From contig NZ_MVOI01000002.1 of assembly GCF_002283555.1 (NCBI RefSeq), positions 186,001 to 250,000 of the forward strand: 64,000 nucleotides of DNA, written 5' to 3'. How positions within the stretch are numbered: the first letter of the stretch is position 1; each line of letters opens with the position of its first letter. Shown here piece by piece: positions 7,554 through 15,797 of this stretch. The notes under the pieces were generated by a model. It saw only the letters and a program-made list of their open reading frames with translations. It did not search any database and was not told the DNA's origin. Both the position numbers and the translations under genes were made by a program. The DNA is from Rubrivirga sp. SAORIC476. GTDB lineage: Bacteria > Bacteroidota > Rhodothermia > Rhodothermales > Rubricoccaceae.

Positions 7554-8096
7554 ATGCGCACTTTCCTCCTTCTTACTGCGGCCCTGGCGGCTCCCCTGGT
7601 CTCGGCCCAATCGAGCGAGACCTACATCCAGCAAGCTGGGGTGTCTCTGGGTCAATCCGCGCAGGACATCGCGCTGACGAGTGCCGTCGCCGGCCAGGCC
7701 CTGGATCGCTCGCTCGTCGGAACGGGGTTCGATTCCAACACCGCGTCCGTCTCGGTCCAGGGCGACGGCAACGTCGCTCTCGTGAGTCAGCGCGGCTACG
7801 GCAACCGACTCGGCCTCGACATCACCGGTTCGTTCAACGAAGTCGATCTGTACCAGCGGGGCGTCGACAACCTTCTCCTCGCCGACATCACCGGCGACGG
7901 CAACCGCCTCGTCGACTCGTTCCAGGCTGGCAGCGACAACGTCTACCGTCTTCGCCTCGACGGGGTCGACAACACCGAGCACTCGATCCGTCAGTACGGC
8001 CCCGGGAACACGGCCTCGCAGGTCGTCGGCGCAGGGATGACGCCCGCCTCGATCGAGCAGTACGGAGGCGCCGAGATTTCCATCATTCGTCGGTAG
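7554..8096 (+). CDS. CsgB-like minor curlin (nucleator candidate)
   Basis: The 180-residue secreted protein has a signal peptide (MRTFLLLTAALAAPLVSAQ). Residues about 60-175 form five or so curlin repeats with QGDGNVALVSQRGYGN, LYQRGVDN, FQAGSDN and IRQYGPGN. Compared with the two large curlins it is short and richer in arginine within the repeats, and it ends in a basic tail (SIIRR). Small size and a basic C-terminus are features of CsgB, the membrane-bound nucleator of E. coli curli, which also ends in a basic repeat. It sits between the two large subunit genes, so it probably shares their transcript. The CsgB role is inferred from these features; a second minor subunit is the alternative. 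Confidence 0.75.
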   Translation: MRTFLLLTAALAAPLVSAQSSETYIQQAGVSLGQSAQDIALTSAVAGQALDRSLVGTGFDSNTASVSVQGDGNVALVSQRGYGNRLGLDITGSFNEVDLYQRGVDNLLLADITGDGNRLVDSFQAGSDNVYRLRLDGVDNTEHSIRQYGPGNTASQVVGAGMTPASIEQYGGAEISIIRR

Positions 8097-8117
8097 ATCC
8101 CGACAGGCTTCAGGGTT

Positions 8118-8140
8118 GCGACGCCGGTAAGACGGATCGC
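8118..8140 (+). promoter_or_regulatory. GTAAnA-loop hairpin 3, before the third curlin gene
   Basis: The stem GCGA-CG-CCG / CGG-A-TCGC has an internal loop and encloses GTAAGA. The loop, the closing CCG/CGG pairs and the outer GCGA/TCGC agree with hairpin 2, while other stem positions differ. It lies 116 bp before the ATG at 8257. Confidence 0.45.
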
Positions 8141-8256
8141 CGCCCCTTCCCGTGCCAGCCAGACAGCTGACTCAGCGGGAGTTAGTCCCGAACGTGGAAG
8201 GCGTTTCTAGCCACGAACACCACGCGGGCCCCTGTTTTCCCTTCCCCCACATCTTC

Positions 8257-9312
8257 ATGCGCTCACTACTCACTCTCACGCTCGCGCTCGGCCTCACTGG
8301 GGTCGTCCACGCACAGAGCACATCTACGACGATCCAGTCTGGTACTGGCCACACCATCGACCTGAACCAGTCGGGTTCGAACGACGCCTACGTCGAGCAG
8401 TCCGGCATGGACAACACGACTGACATCGACCAGGACGGCGCCATCAACGATGCCACCTCGATTCAGTCCGGATCCAACAACCTGGCTGTGATCGATCAGG
8501 GCGTTACCCTCCCCGGCCTCGGCGGTAGCTCGGCGACGGTGGTCCAGAGCGGCTCGACGAACGACGGCCGTGTCGCTCAGGGCGACGGGGCGAGCCTCGT
8601 CGGCTTCGTCGACCAGGCCGGTGACAACGGGTTCGCCACGGTGAACCAGTCCGGCCTTGGCCACATGGCCTCGGTGGAGCAGCTCGCCGGAACCAACAAC
8701 ACTGGCACGTCCAACCAGGACGGCGGCGCTTACAACGAGTCTGGCATCGTCCAGGACGGTGACGACAACGCTGCGGACATCCTCCAGACCGGCAACGAGC
8801 ACACCGCTACGGTGAAGCAGGTCGGCGACCGCAACGTGTCCACGATCACGCAGGACGGCTTCAACAACCGGGCTGCCGACCGCACCACCCGCGGCAACGA
8901 CAACGTCCTGACGATCGACCAGATCGACAGCGACAACATCGCCGTGTCGCACATCTGGGGCGACCGCAACACCATCACGGTGACGCAGAGCGGCAACAAC
9001 CAGGAGGTCGATCTCGATGGCCGTCGCAACACGACGGCTCCGGTGCTCGGCGTCAACGACAACGTGATCGACTTCGATCAGGCGGGCGGTGACAACTTCA
9101 TCGGTGGCTGGCTCGAGGATGGTGCCTCCGGCAACATGATCACGGTTTCCCAGGACGGCAGCAACAACTCCGTCTCCGGTGGTCCCTTCGGACCGGGCCT
9201 CTACGTGGAGGGTGACATGAACACCATCACCATCACGCAGACTGGCGTCGGCAGCACCGCCAACGCGGCGGCGCTGGGTGACGGCAACTCGGTGACCATC
9301 ACCCAGTTCTAG
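8257..9312 (+). CDS. Second large curlin-repeat protein
   Basis: The 351-residue secreted protein has a signal peptide (MRSLLTLTLALGLTGVVHAQ). Residues about 20-170 are curlin half-repeats such as HTIDLNQSGSND, TTDIDQDGAIND and FATVNQSGLGH. Residues about 175-351 repeat the C-terminal module of the 727-residue curlin, with TTRGNDNVLTIDQ, HIWGDRN, DGRRNTTAPVLGVNDN, GPFGPGLYVEG and a final NSVTITQF. The two genes clearly arose by duplication, and the protein differs mainly in having fewer N-terminal repeats. I start at the ATG at 8257, at the signal peptide, not at upstream in-frame starts. A strong terminator follows, so this ends the curlin transcript. Confidence 0.87.
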   Translation: MRSLLTLTLALGLTGVVHAQSTSTTIQSGTGHTIDLNQSGSNDAYVEQSGMDNTTDIDQDGAINDATSIQSGSNNLAVIDQGVTLPGLGGSSATVVQSGSTNDGRVAQGDGASLVGFVDQAGDNGFATVNQSGLGHMASVEQLAGTNNTGTSNQDGGAYNESGIVQDGDDNAADILQTGNEHTATVKQVGDRNVSTITQDGFNNRAADRTTRGNDNVLTIDQIDSDNIAVSHIWGDRNTITVTQSGNNQEVDLDGRRNTTAPVLGVNDNVIDFDQAGGDNFIGGWLEDGASGNMITVSQDGSNNSVSGGPFGPGLYVEGDMNTITITQTGVGSTANAAALGDGNSVTITQF

Positions 9313-9330
9313 GACGCGCCTACGGGCCAC

Positions 9331-9374
9331 ACGAGCCGACGGTCTGTGATTCACGGCCGTCGGCTCGTTCATTT
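9331..9374 (+). terminator. Rho-independent terminator after the curlin genes
   Basis: A perfect 12-bp inverted repeat (ACGAGCCGACGG / CCGTCGGCTCGT, 14-nt loop) ends at 9368 and runs into TCATTTT. A second, shorter palindrome (9380-9396, CCGGCCT / AGGCCGG) follows before the next gene. Confidence 0.8.
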
Positions 9375-9419
9375 TCTGCCCGGCCTGCCAGGCCGGTTCT
9401 GCTCCCCTTCCCTGCTGCG

Positions 9420-9794
9420 ATGATGCGTCTGCTCGTGCTGCTGGGTGCTCTGTTCGCGTGTATGTCCTCCCCATCGCCGCTCCCGAGCCGGTCGGCTCAG
9501 ATCCACGTGGAGCGAGGCGTCACCTACGTTCTCTCTGCCGTCGCCGAGGCGGATGGACCGGCGCGTGGCGCATACGACATCGAGGTGAGGCGCCAAGGCG
9601 CGGCCGGATCGTCCGTTGCTCGTCAGAGCGGCGCGTTCGAGCTTCTGGACGCCGGGACGCGCACGCTGTCGACCCAGTCCGTGTCGGCGGCTCCAGGCGA
9701 CCACATCGTCGTGTCGTTGACCGTCACATGGGCCGACGGGCAGATCTCGCGGGACGCCCTGGACGAGACGGTCGGAGACGCTCCGGCGCGATAA
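9420..9794 (+). CDS. CsgH-like curli chaperone
   Basis: The 124-residue secreted protein has a hydrophobic signal (LLVLLGALFACMSS). The mature part is all beta and resembles CsgH, the CsgC-like inhibitor of premature curlin polymerisation known mainly from Alphaproteobacteria. The family-like elements are GAYDIEVRRQGAAGSS followed by VARQSGAFEL, then a strand pair ending in VVSLTVTWADGQ. It has no CxC pair as in E. coli CsgC, which also fits CsgH. If correct, it would act in the periplasm to keep curlins soluble before export. It lies directly after the curlin terminator. ATG at 9420 and 9423 are both possible. The call rests on remembered family patterns, not on an alignment. Confidence 0.65.
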   Translation: MMRLLVLLGALFACMSSPSPLPSRSAQIHVERGVTYVLSAVAEADGPARGAYDIEVRRQGAAGSSVARQSGAFELLDAGTRTLSTQSVSAAPGDHIVVSLTVTWADGQISRDALDETVGDAPAR

Positions 9795-9822
9795 CTTCCG
9801 CAGCCCCCCTCCCCGGTTCCTC

Positions 9823-10461
9823 ATGACGTTGAAATCCTTCGCCCTCCTCGCCCTCGCGGCCCTCTCGCTCACCGCCTGCAAGGACGGCCTGGTCGAGCCC
9901 GAGCGATTCGGCAGCATCGAAGGCGTCGTGGTGGACTTCGACACCGGCGCGGCGATCCCGAGTGCGGGCATCACCACCAGCCCGGCCACCGATGCGATCA
10001 CCGCGGATGGGGAAGGCCGGTTCTCGGTTCCGAACGTCCTTACGGGCACGTACGTGATCTCCGCCTCGCGCAGCGGCTACCGCACCAGCACGGTCACCGT
10101 GTCGGTCCGCGAAGGTCGTACCGCGCAGGCGACGCTCTTCATGACAGCCGTAGAGGAAGGCGAAGAGTCCATGCTCACGGCCGAGGTGCTCGGCTTCACC
10201 AACGAAGCGGTGAGCGCCGATACTTCCTTCGTGACGGTCGAGTACCGCGCGCAGAACACCGGCGGCGAGACCATCGCCACCTATGAGGTCTACTTCCGGA
10301 TCGACACCGACCAGGGGCCTTACTACCAGGAGGTGAACGGCGAAGACCTGACGCCTGGCGAGCAGGACGTGAGCACGTTCAGGAAGGCCCTCCTCGGGGC
10401 GGTGGCGAGCGGGGTCGTGCTCGAGGGATCCAGCACAGAGACCGTTACGCCAGGGACCTGA
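9823..10461 (+). CDS. Lipoprotein with carboxypeptidase-regulatory-like domain
   Basis: The 212-residue protein has a lipoprotein signal with lipobox LTAC (cysteine at residue 19). Residues about 30-105 form a CarboxypepD_reg-like beta sandwich: GSIEGVVVDFDTGAAIPSAGI, then GEGRFSVPNVLTGTYVISASRSGY. Residues about 125-212 form a second beta domain (FVTVEYRAQNTGGETIATYEVYFRI) like the domains that mediate surface contacts. Such lipoproteins are common on the outer membrane of Bacteroidota. The gene follows the csgH-like gene by 28 bp on the same strand, so it may belong to the curli locus, perhaps as a surface anchor, but this is only positional. It converges on sbcC with a 10-bp gap. Confidence 0.7.
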   Translation: MTLKSFALLALAALSLTACKDGLVEPERFGSIEGVVVDFDTGAAIPSAGITTSPATDAITADGEGRFSVPNVLTGTYVISASRSGYRTSTVTVSVREGRTAQATLFMTAVEEGEESMLTAEVLGFTNEAVSADTSFVTVEYRAQNTGGETIATYEVYFRIDTDQGPYYQEVNGEDLTPGEQDVSTFRKALLGAVASGVVLEGSSTETVTPGT

Positions 10462-10471
10462 CGGCGGGGGC

Positions 10472-13400
10472 TCAGACGCCCACGACCTCGAAGGTCGAGC
10501 CCGTGACGGGCTCCTTTCGCACCTCGATGCGGACGGGGAAGGCCGCCTTCAACTCGTCCAGGTGGGTGATGACGAGGATGGTCTCGAAGTCGTCCTGGAT
10601 CGCGCGGATGGCGCCGATCAGCCGCTGTAGCCCCTCGGCGTCCTGGGTGCCGAACCCCTCGTCGATCACGAGGGTCCGGATCTGAGTCCCGGACCGTTCG
10701 GCGAGGATCTGGCTCAGCGCGATGCGGAGCGCGAAGTTGACCCGAAAGGCCTCGCCTCCCGAATACGTCTCGTACGCTCGCGCTACGCCCTGGTCGTCCG
10801 TGATCCGGATGTCGAGTGTTTCGCGCGTGCCTCCGCCCGTCTTCTTGTCCTTTAGGGTCTCGAGAGCGACGCGCGTCCGGCCGCGGCTCAGGCGCTCCAG
10901 CAACGCATTGGCGCGGGCCTCGATCTCGGGAAGGGTCTCCTCAATGATGAGAGAGGGAATCCCATTCTTCCCGAAGGCGCGGCGGAGGTGCCCGTAGAGG
11001 GCTCGCTCCCGCTTGACCTCTTTGAGCTCAGCGCGGACCTCCGTCCGCAGGGCCCGGTCCCGGCTCGCCTTCGCCAGGCGCTCGGTGAGCGCGCCGAGGC
11101 GTTCCTGCGCCTGCGCGAGCCGCGCTGCGGCACTCCGGCGGTCCGCCTCGGCGGCGTCCCGGACGCGCTCCGCCTCGGGCCGGGCTGCGAGACGGTCCTG
11201 AAGTGCGGCGAGTGCCTCCGCCTGAGCCCCCCGGTCACGCTCCACGCGAGCTCGCTCCTCGACCCGCGCGGCGCGGCGCTCGCCCAGCTCTGCACGCTGC
11301 CGCCGGGCGTCGAGGAGTTCGGCCAACCGTCGGGGTGCGTCGGCCAGGGCGTCGAATGCTTTGCCGACCCGCTCGTGCTCGGCAGGGTCAAACTCGAGAC
11401 GTTCGACCTGCGCGTCCAGTGCGGCCATGCGTTGGGCTCGCTCCGCGTTGTGGTCGTTACGATCGAGGGCCGCGCGGCGGTCCGCGAGCGCTGTCACGCG
11501 GCGCGTTCGGTCGGCGGTCGCCTGCGAGAGCCGCTCCGAGGCGAGCGACAGCGTTCGCACCTGGCGTGCCCAGTGGTCGAGGAGTTTCGCCTCGGCGCGG
11601 GCAGCGGCGTGCCCCGTGGGGTCGTAGTCCACGCCCGCGAGGGTCTCCTGCAGCTCCGTGCGCTCGGCGCGGGCCTTCGGGCTGTAGTCCTCCGCATCGA
11701 TCTGCTTCTGGAGCCGCCGGACGTCGGCACGAAGTTCTTCGAGGCGCGCCTGCATGGCCTCCGCCCGCTCGGCACGGTCGCGGGCTGCCCGGAGGTCGCG
11801 GGTCGCCACGTCACCGGCCTCGACGACCGTACCGAGGCGGACGTACTCGGCGCGGAGTCGGTCCCGCGTCGCGACCGCCTCGTCGCGGTCCGCCGTTACT
11901 GCCGCCTGTGCGTCCGCCAGGGCCTGCAGCGACTCGGCATATCCTGCGAGGACGTCCGCGCGGTGCGCGTCGGAAAGATCCGTCCCACACGTCGGGCAGG
12001 TGTCGTCTTCCGAGTCGACCAGCCTACGACGCTTCTCCTCGACGGCTGCCCGTTCGGCGGCGAGCGCCTGGAGCCGCCCCTCGAACGCGCCAACCGCACG
12101 CGACGCCTCGGTGCCCTCGGCCTGGAGGTGCTCGCGCCGCGTCGCCGCGTCCTGGCCTGCGGTGACCGCCGTCTGGAGCGCGTCCAGTTCCACTGGCTGC
12201 GCCGCGGCGACCTCTGCGGCGAGCCGTTTGCCTTCTTCCACGATCCGAGCCCGCGTCCCCTCCAGCGCGCCCTTGTCGGCGGCGAGTTGCTTGTCGAGGG
12301 CCTCGATCCTCTTCTCGATCCCGGCCCGCTCGGTGGCGACGGCCTCGAACCGCTGGAGATCGTCGACTGCGGCCAGGGCGCGGGCGTGGGCAGCCTCCGC
12401 CGCAGCCAGTCCCGCCGCGGCCTCAGTGTCGGCCTCGATCTGCCGGTCCAGGGTGGCGAGTGCCCCCTCCTGAGACACGATCTCCGCGCGAGCCTCCGCC
12501 GTCTGCTGTTGCATCTCTAGCCGGAGCGCGTGGCGCTGCGCATCGACCCCGCGGAAGAGGGCGGCCTTCTCGTCGAGTGCCGCGCGTTCACGCCGCAGCG
12601 CCTCGTAGCGCGCGTGGTCCGCCTCGATCTCCTCGGAGCGAGCGAGGAGCGCGTCCGCCGTCTCGATGCGCTGGGCGACGGTGACGAGGTCGCGGTCGAG
12701 CGCCGCGAGCCGTCCACCCAGCGACGCGAGCGCCTCCTCGCGCGTGGTCGCCTCCCGGCTGGCCGCATCGAGCCCGGCGAGCGTGGCCGTGGCCTGCGCC
12801 AGCGCGGCGGCGGCGGCCTCGACCGCCTGGGTGGCCCTCCCCACCTCGGCCTCGACCTCCGCCCTCTCGGCCTCCCACTCCCCGACCGGCTCCAGCGAGA
12901 CGTCGAGGCGGGTGCCCTCAGCCTCCAGCGCGGTCGCCCGCTCGCGCAGACGTGACCACCGCTGGCCTGCGCGAGCAGCCATCGCGTCGTACCGCCCCAG
13001 CGCGAGGATCTTGCCCAGGATCTCCTTCCGCTCGCCGGGCTTCTTCTTGGTGAACTCGTCGCTGCGGCCCTGGAGCAGGAACGTCGAGTTGATGAACGTC
13101 TCGTAGTCGATCCCGACGCGCTCGTCGATGGCCGCCTGGGTGGCGCGCACCGACTCGGCGGTGAGCGGGCGCCACGCGTCGCCGTCGCGGATCTGGAATT
13201 CGAGCCCCGGCTTGGAGGTCTTGCCACTCGCCGACCGGGTGTAGCTCCGCACCACGCGGTGGTCCACCCCGCCGATCCGAAAGGAGAAGTCGACCACCAT
13301 CGCGCGCGTGCCGACCCGGAGGAGTTCGTCGTCCGGCTTGCGGGACTCGCCCGACTTGCGTGCCTCGCCCCAGATCGCCCAGGTCATGGCGTCCAGCAGG

Positions 13401-13522
13401 GCGCTCTTCCCCTGCCCGTTCCCCCCCGACAGACACGCCACGTGGATGCCTTCCAGATCCAGGACGGGTGCGTTCTCCCCATAGGAGAGGAAGTTGGACA
13501 GGTGGAGGCGAAGCGGGATCAT
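10472..13522 (-). CDS. sbcC: SbcC/Rad50-type DNA repair ATPase
   Basis: The 1016-residue SMC-like protein has an N-terminal ATPase half (Walker A GGNGQGKSALLD near residue 34, then WAIWGEARK and the Q-loop FLLQGRSDEFTKKKPGERKE cut at 20 residues), two very long Ala/Glu/Arg-rich coiled-coil arms, a zinc-hook CPTCG near residue 507, and a C-terminal half with signature TYSGGEAFRVNFALRIALSQ and Walker B TLVIDEGFGTQD. SbcC works with the nuclease SbcD to cut hairpins and double-strand ends during recombination and repair. The usual neighbour sbcD is not in this window: upstream there is a LON-domain gene, and downstream a convergent lipoprotein. Length and motifs are complete, so the gene should be functional. 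Confidence 0.92.
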   Translation of the reverse strand: MIPLRLHLSNFLSYGENAPVLDLEGIHVACLSGGNGQGKSALLDAMTWAIWGEARKSGESRKPDDELLRVGTRAMVVDFSFRIGGVDHRVVRSYTRSASGKTSKPGLEFQIRDGDAWRPLTAESVRATQAAIDERVGIDYETFINSTFLLQGRSDEFTKKKPGERKEILGKILALGRYDAMAARAGQRWSRLRERATALEAEGTRLDVSLEPVGEWEAERAEVEAEVGRATQAVEAAAAALAQATATLAGLDAASREATTREEALASLGGRLAALDRDLVTVAQRIETADALLARSEEIEADHARYEALRRERAALDEKAALFRGVDAQRHALRLEMQQQTAEARAEIVSQEGALATLDRQIEADTEAAAGLAAAEAAHARALAAVDDLQRFEAVATERAGIEKRIEALDKQLAADKGALEGTRARIVEEGKRLAAEVAAAQPVELDALQTAVTAGQDAATRREHLQAEGTEASRAVGAFEGRLQALAAERAAVEEKRRRLVDSEDDTCPTCGTDLSDAHRADVLAGYAESLQALADAQAAVTADRDEAVATRDRLRAEYVRLGTVVEAGDVATRDLRAARDRAERAEAMQARLEELRADVRRLQKQIDAEDYSPKARAERTELQETLAGVDYDPTGHAAARAEAKLLDHWARQVRTLSLASERLSQATADRTRRVTALADRRAALDRNDHNAERAQRMAALDAQVERLEFDPAEHERVGKAFDALADAPRRLAELLDARRQRAELGERRAARVEERARVERDRGAQAEALAALQDRLAARPEAERVRDAAEADRRSAAARLAQAQERLGALTERLAKASRDRALRTEVRAELKEVKRERALYGHLRRAFGKNGIPSLIIEETLPEIEARANALLERLSRGRTRVALETLKDKKTGGGTRETLDIRITDDQGVARAYETYSGGEAFRVNFALRIALSQILAERSGTQIRTLVIDEGFGTQDAEGLQRLIGAIRAIQDDFETILVITHLDELKAAFPVRIEVRKEPVTGSTFEVVGV

Positions 13523-13624
13523 GCGCGACTCGGACGGGACGCCAAGATCACCCCGCCCAGGGTCGCCCGTGTGTCACGGGGACCGAAGAACGTGGTCATG
13601 CCTCCTCCCTCCTCCCCGGCTCGG

Positions 13625-14260
13625 CTATACATCCAGATCGGGCAGTCCGGAGGCGTGGCCGTCTCCGCGTGCGAGGTCGCGGTACTCCCGCGCCTTCTCC
13701 AGGCGCACCAGCAGCGCGCCGAGGTGGTTGGCCAGGAACTGGATGCGCTCGGACTCGAGCGCCATTTCCAGCAACCGCTGCTTCTCGGAGAGGTCCAGTC
13801 CTGCGTTCCGCCCGATGAGGAACGACACAGGGAGAGAGTGATCATAGCGCGACGGCGACGGCGCCTCGCCCGCCATCTCGAGCAGTTTCATGTGGCGTGC
13901 GATGGCCGTCTCGCGTGCCGCGGTGTCGGTCTCCCCCCCGGCGTCCTCCACCGCATGCACGTTCGCTGACAGGTACTCCAGGTCCCGGTGGATCTCATCC
14001 ACGGCGAACCGCTGCTCGCCCACGGCCACGATGTCGAGGCGGCCGTCCTCGTAGCGCGCCGCGACGCGCTCGATGCGCGCGGTGCAGCCGACATCGGCGA
14101 GCTTCTCCTCGGAGGCGTACACGATCCCGAACGGCCGGTCTCCGTCGATGCAGACGCGGACCATCTCCTTGTATCTGGGCTCGAAGATGTGCAGGGGAAC
14201 GGGCTCGCCGGGCAGGAGCACGATCCCGAGGGGGAACAGGGGGAGACGTTCGTCGAACAT
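13625..14260 (-). CDS. LON substrate-binding-domain protein
   Basis: The 211-residue protein matches the N-terminal substrate-binding domain of Lon protease standing alone. It begins LPLFPLGIVLLPGEPVPLHIFEPRY, of which LPLFPL and PLHIFEPRY are diagnostic, continues with GIVYASEEKLADVGCTARIE and ends with a helical part (EKQRLLEMALESERIQFLANHL). There is no AAA or protease domain. Such proteins are widespread, but their role is not settled; peptide or protein recognition is likely from the fold. I start at the ATG at 14260 because the region upstream in this frame does not look like protein. sbcC follows 102 bp downstream on the same strand. Confidence 0.82.
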   Translation of the reverse strand: MFDERLPLFPLGIVLLPGEPVPLHIFEPRYKEMVRVCIDGDRPFGIVYASEEKLADVGCTARIERVAARYEDGRLDIVAVGEQRFAVDEIHRDLEYLSANVHAVEDAGGETDTAARETAIARHMKLLEMAGEAPSPSRYDHSLPVSFLIGRNAGLDLSEKQRLLEMALESERIQFLANHLGALLVRLEKAREYRDLARGDGHASGLPDLDV

Positions 14261-14320
14261 GGTGGGACGGAGGCATGGGCCTACCATGCCGTTCGCGTGA
14301 GGTTCTGTGTCGAGCAAGGG

Positions 14321-14328
14321 TAGCTTGT
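14321..14328 (+). promoter_or_regulatory. Putative -7 element of the barrel protein gene
   Basis: TAGCTTGT resembles TAnnTTTG and lies 17 bases before the GTG at 14346. It supports that start over the GTG at 14307, which would lie upstream of the promoter. Confidence 0.4.
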
Positions 14329-14345
14329 CCCGCCCTCCTCGATCC

Positions 14346-15698
14346 GTGCGCGCGTCCCGCTTCCTGCTCCTCCTCGTCCTGTGCGCGCCGCTGGCCGCCC
14401 AGCCTGTCGCGTTCGGCTCGTCCGACGATCCGCTGGAGTGGGGCAGCACGCTCCGCCCGGAAGACGGGCTCGCAGTCGGCGCAGGCGTGGGACCGGCCTA
14501 CCTGCCCGACGAGTGGCGGGCGGGCGCCCACGCGTCGCTGGACGCCTCCACAGGACGCTTCAGCCTCGGACTCGGCCAGACGATCCACTCGGGCGACTCG
14601 GGGCTGTATGGACCAGAAGACGACGAACTGTACGACCTCGCGCGTGTCCTGCGATACGCCCGGTGGAACGCCGTGCCGGGGCAGGCGAGCTATGCCCGCC
14701 TCGGGCCGACGCAGCGCGTGTCGCTCGGCGTCGGCGCGCTGGTGAGCCGATACCGGACGACGACGGCGTGGGACGAGCGGCGCATCGGCGCGGAAGGGTC
14801 CGCCGGGACCCGCACGGTGCGTGCGACGGCGTTCGTGGACGACGTCCTCCGCGCCGACGGGATCGTGGGCGGGGAGGTCACGCTCCGCAGCGGCCTCCGG
14901 GTCGGTCCGGTGACCGATCTCGGCCTGACGCTCGGCGGCGTCCACGACCTCGGCCAGTCGGGGCTGTCCGGCGACTCGTCGCTGACGGGCGTCGAGGCGA
15001 CCGTGCGTGGCGCGTACGCAGGGCTCGGTCCAGTCCTGCTGCGCCCGTTCGTGACCCATGCCCAGTACCTCGGGAAGGGCGGCACGGTCGGCGTGGGGGT
15101 GGACGTGGGGGCGCCCAACATCGGTGACCAGGCGCGGGCGCGGGCACGGGTGGCCGTGTTCGCCTCATCCGGCCGCTTCGTGCCAGGCCACGTCGGCCCG
15201 TTCTACTCGATCTCGAACGCCACCGACCGGATCGTGGACGACGGCTCGTTCTACGCCCCCGGCGTGGCGTCGGAACTGGCGGGGACGCCGCTCGACAGCC
15301 TCTCGGGCGGGGTCGACCTGGTGGCCGACCTGCGGCTGATCGTGTTCGGGCGGCTGGAGGTGTCGCAGTACGCCCGGCGCCACATCGGCGACGAGCGGGC
15401 GAGCTCGTACAGCCTCCGCCTCGCGGCCCGGCTTCCCGACAACGGACTCGTGGAGTTCGGGCTGGAACGCCAGGACTTCCGAGGCTTCTTCGACCTCATC
15501 CAGGACCTCGGGGCGCTGAACACGCTCGTCCTCAACGTCCACGTGCCGGTCGGCAACCGGGGCATGGTGTTCGTCCGCTCGCGGTACGGCTACCGCCGCC
15601 TCACCGAGGCGGACGGGGCGGAGTACGCCGACGGGCCGCCGCGCTTCCTGGTCGAGCGACGCTTCGAGCCGATGGTGGGCCTACGGTTCGGGCGGTAG
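14346..15698 (+). CDS. Outer membrane beta-barrel protein of unknown function
   Basis: The 450-residue protein has a signal peptide (ASRFLLLLVLCAPLAAQ). After it come alternating strands of 8-12 residues with aromatic ends and Gly/Asp-rich turns throughout (RFSLGLGQTIHS, RVSLGVGALVSRYR, LGLTLGGVHDLG, GLVEFGLERQDFRGFFD), as expected for an outer membrane barrel. I do not recognise a named family. Some Bacteroidota genomes carry similar hypothetical barrels. GTG at 14346 is preferred because a promoter-like TAGCTTGT lies just before it and because it begins the signal peptide directly. It is divergent from the LON-domain gene and alone on its strand. Confidence 0.7.
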   Translation: MRASRFLLLLVLCAPLAAQPVAFGSSDDPLEWGSTLRPEDGLAVGAGVGPAYLPDEWRAGAHASLDASTGRFSLGLGQTIHSGDSGLYGPEDDELYDLARVLRYARWNAVPGQASYARLGPTQRVSLGVGALVSRYRTTTAWDERRIGAEGSAGTRTVRATAFVDDVLRADGIVGGEVTLRSGLRVGPVTDLGLTLGGVHDLGQSGLSGDSSLTGVEATVRGAYAGLGPVLLRPFVTHAQYLGKGGTVGVGVDVGAPNIGDQARARARVAVFASSGRFVPGHVGPFYSISNATDRIVDDGSFYAPGVASELAGTPLDSLSGGVDLVADLRLIVFGRLEVSQYARRHIGDERASSYSLRLAARLPDNGLVEFGLERQDFRGFFDLIQDLGALNTLVLNVHVPVGNRGMVFVRSRYGYRRLTEADGAEYADGPPRFLVERRFEPMVGLRFGR

Positions 15699-15797
15699 CG
15701 GTCGGCGGAACGGCCCGGGGACGTGTCGAGACTGGCCGTCCCCTGGACTGCGCCGGCCTCGGCACCGCGGCCGGGAGACCCGTCGGTGGCCCCGGCC

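Noticed and set aside
5270-9312. Tandem short repeats that could suggest a CRISPR array or satellite
   Set aside because: The periodicity is that of 11-residue curlin half-repeats in coding DNA. Copies are degenerate, of 33-bp phase and without constant repeat-spacer order.
15715-15741. Inverted repeat GGGGACG/CGTCCCC between the barrel gene and nadA
   Set aside because: The stem is short with a 13-base loop and no T run in either direction. It is too weak to call as a terminator.
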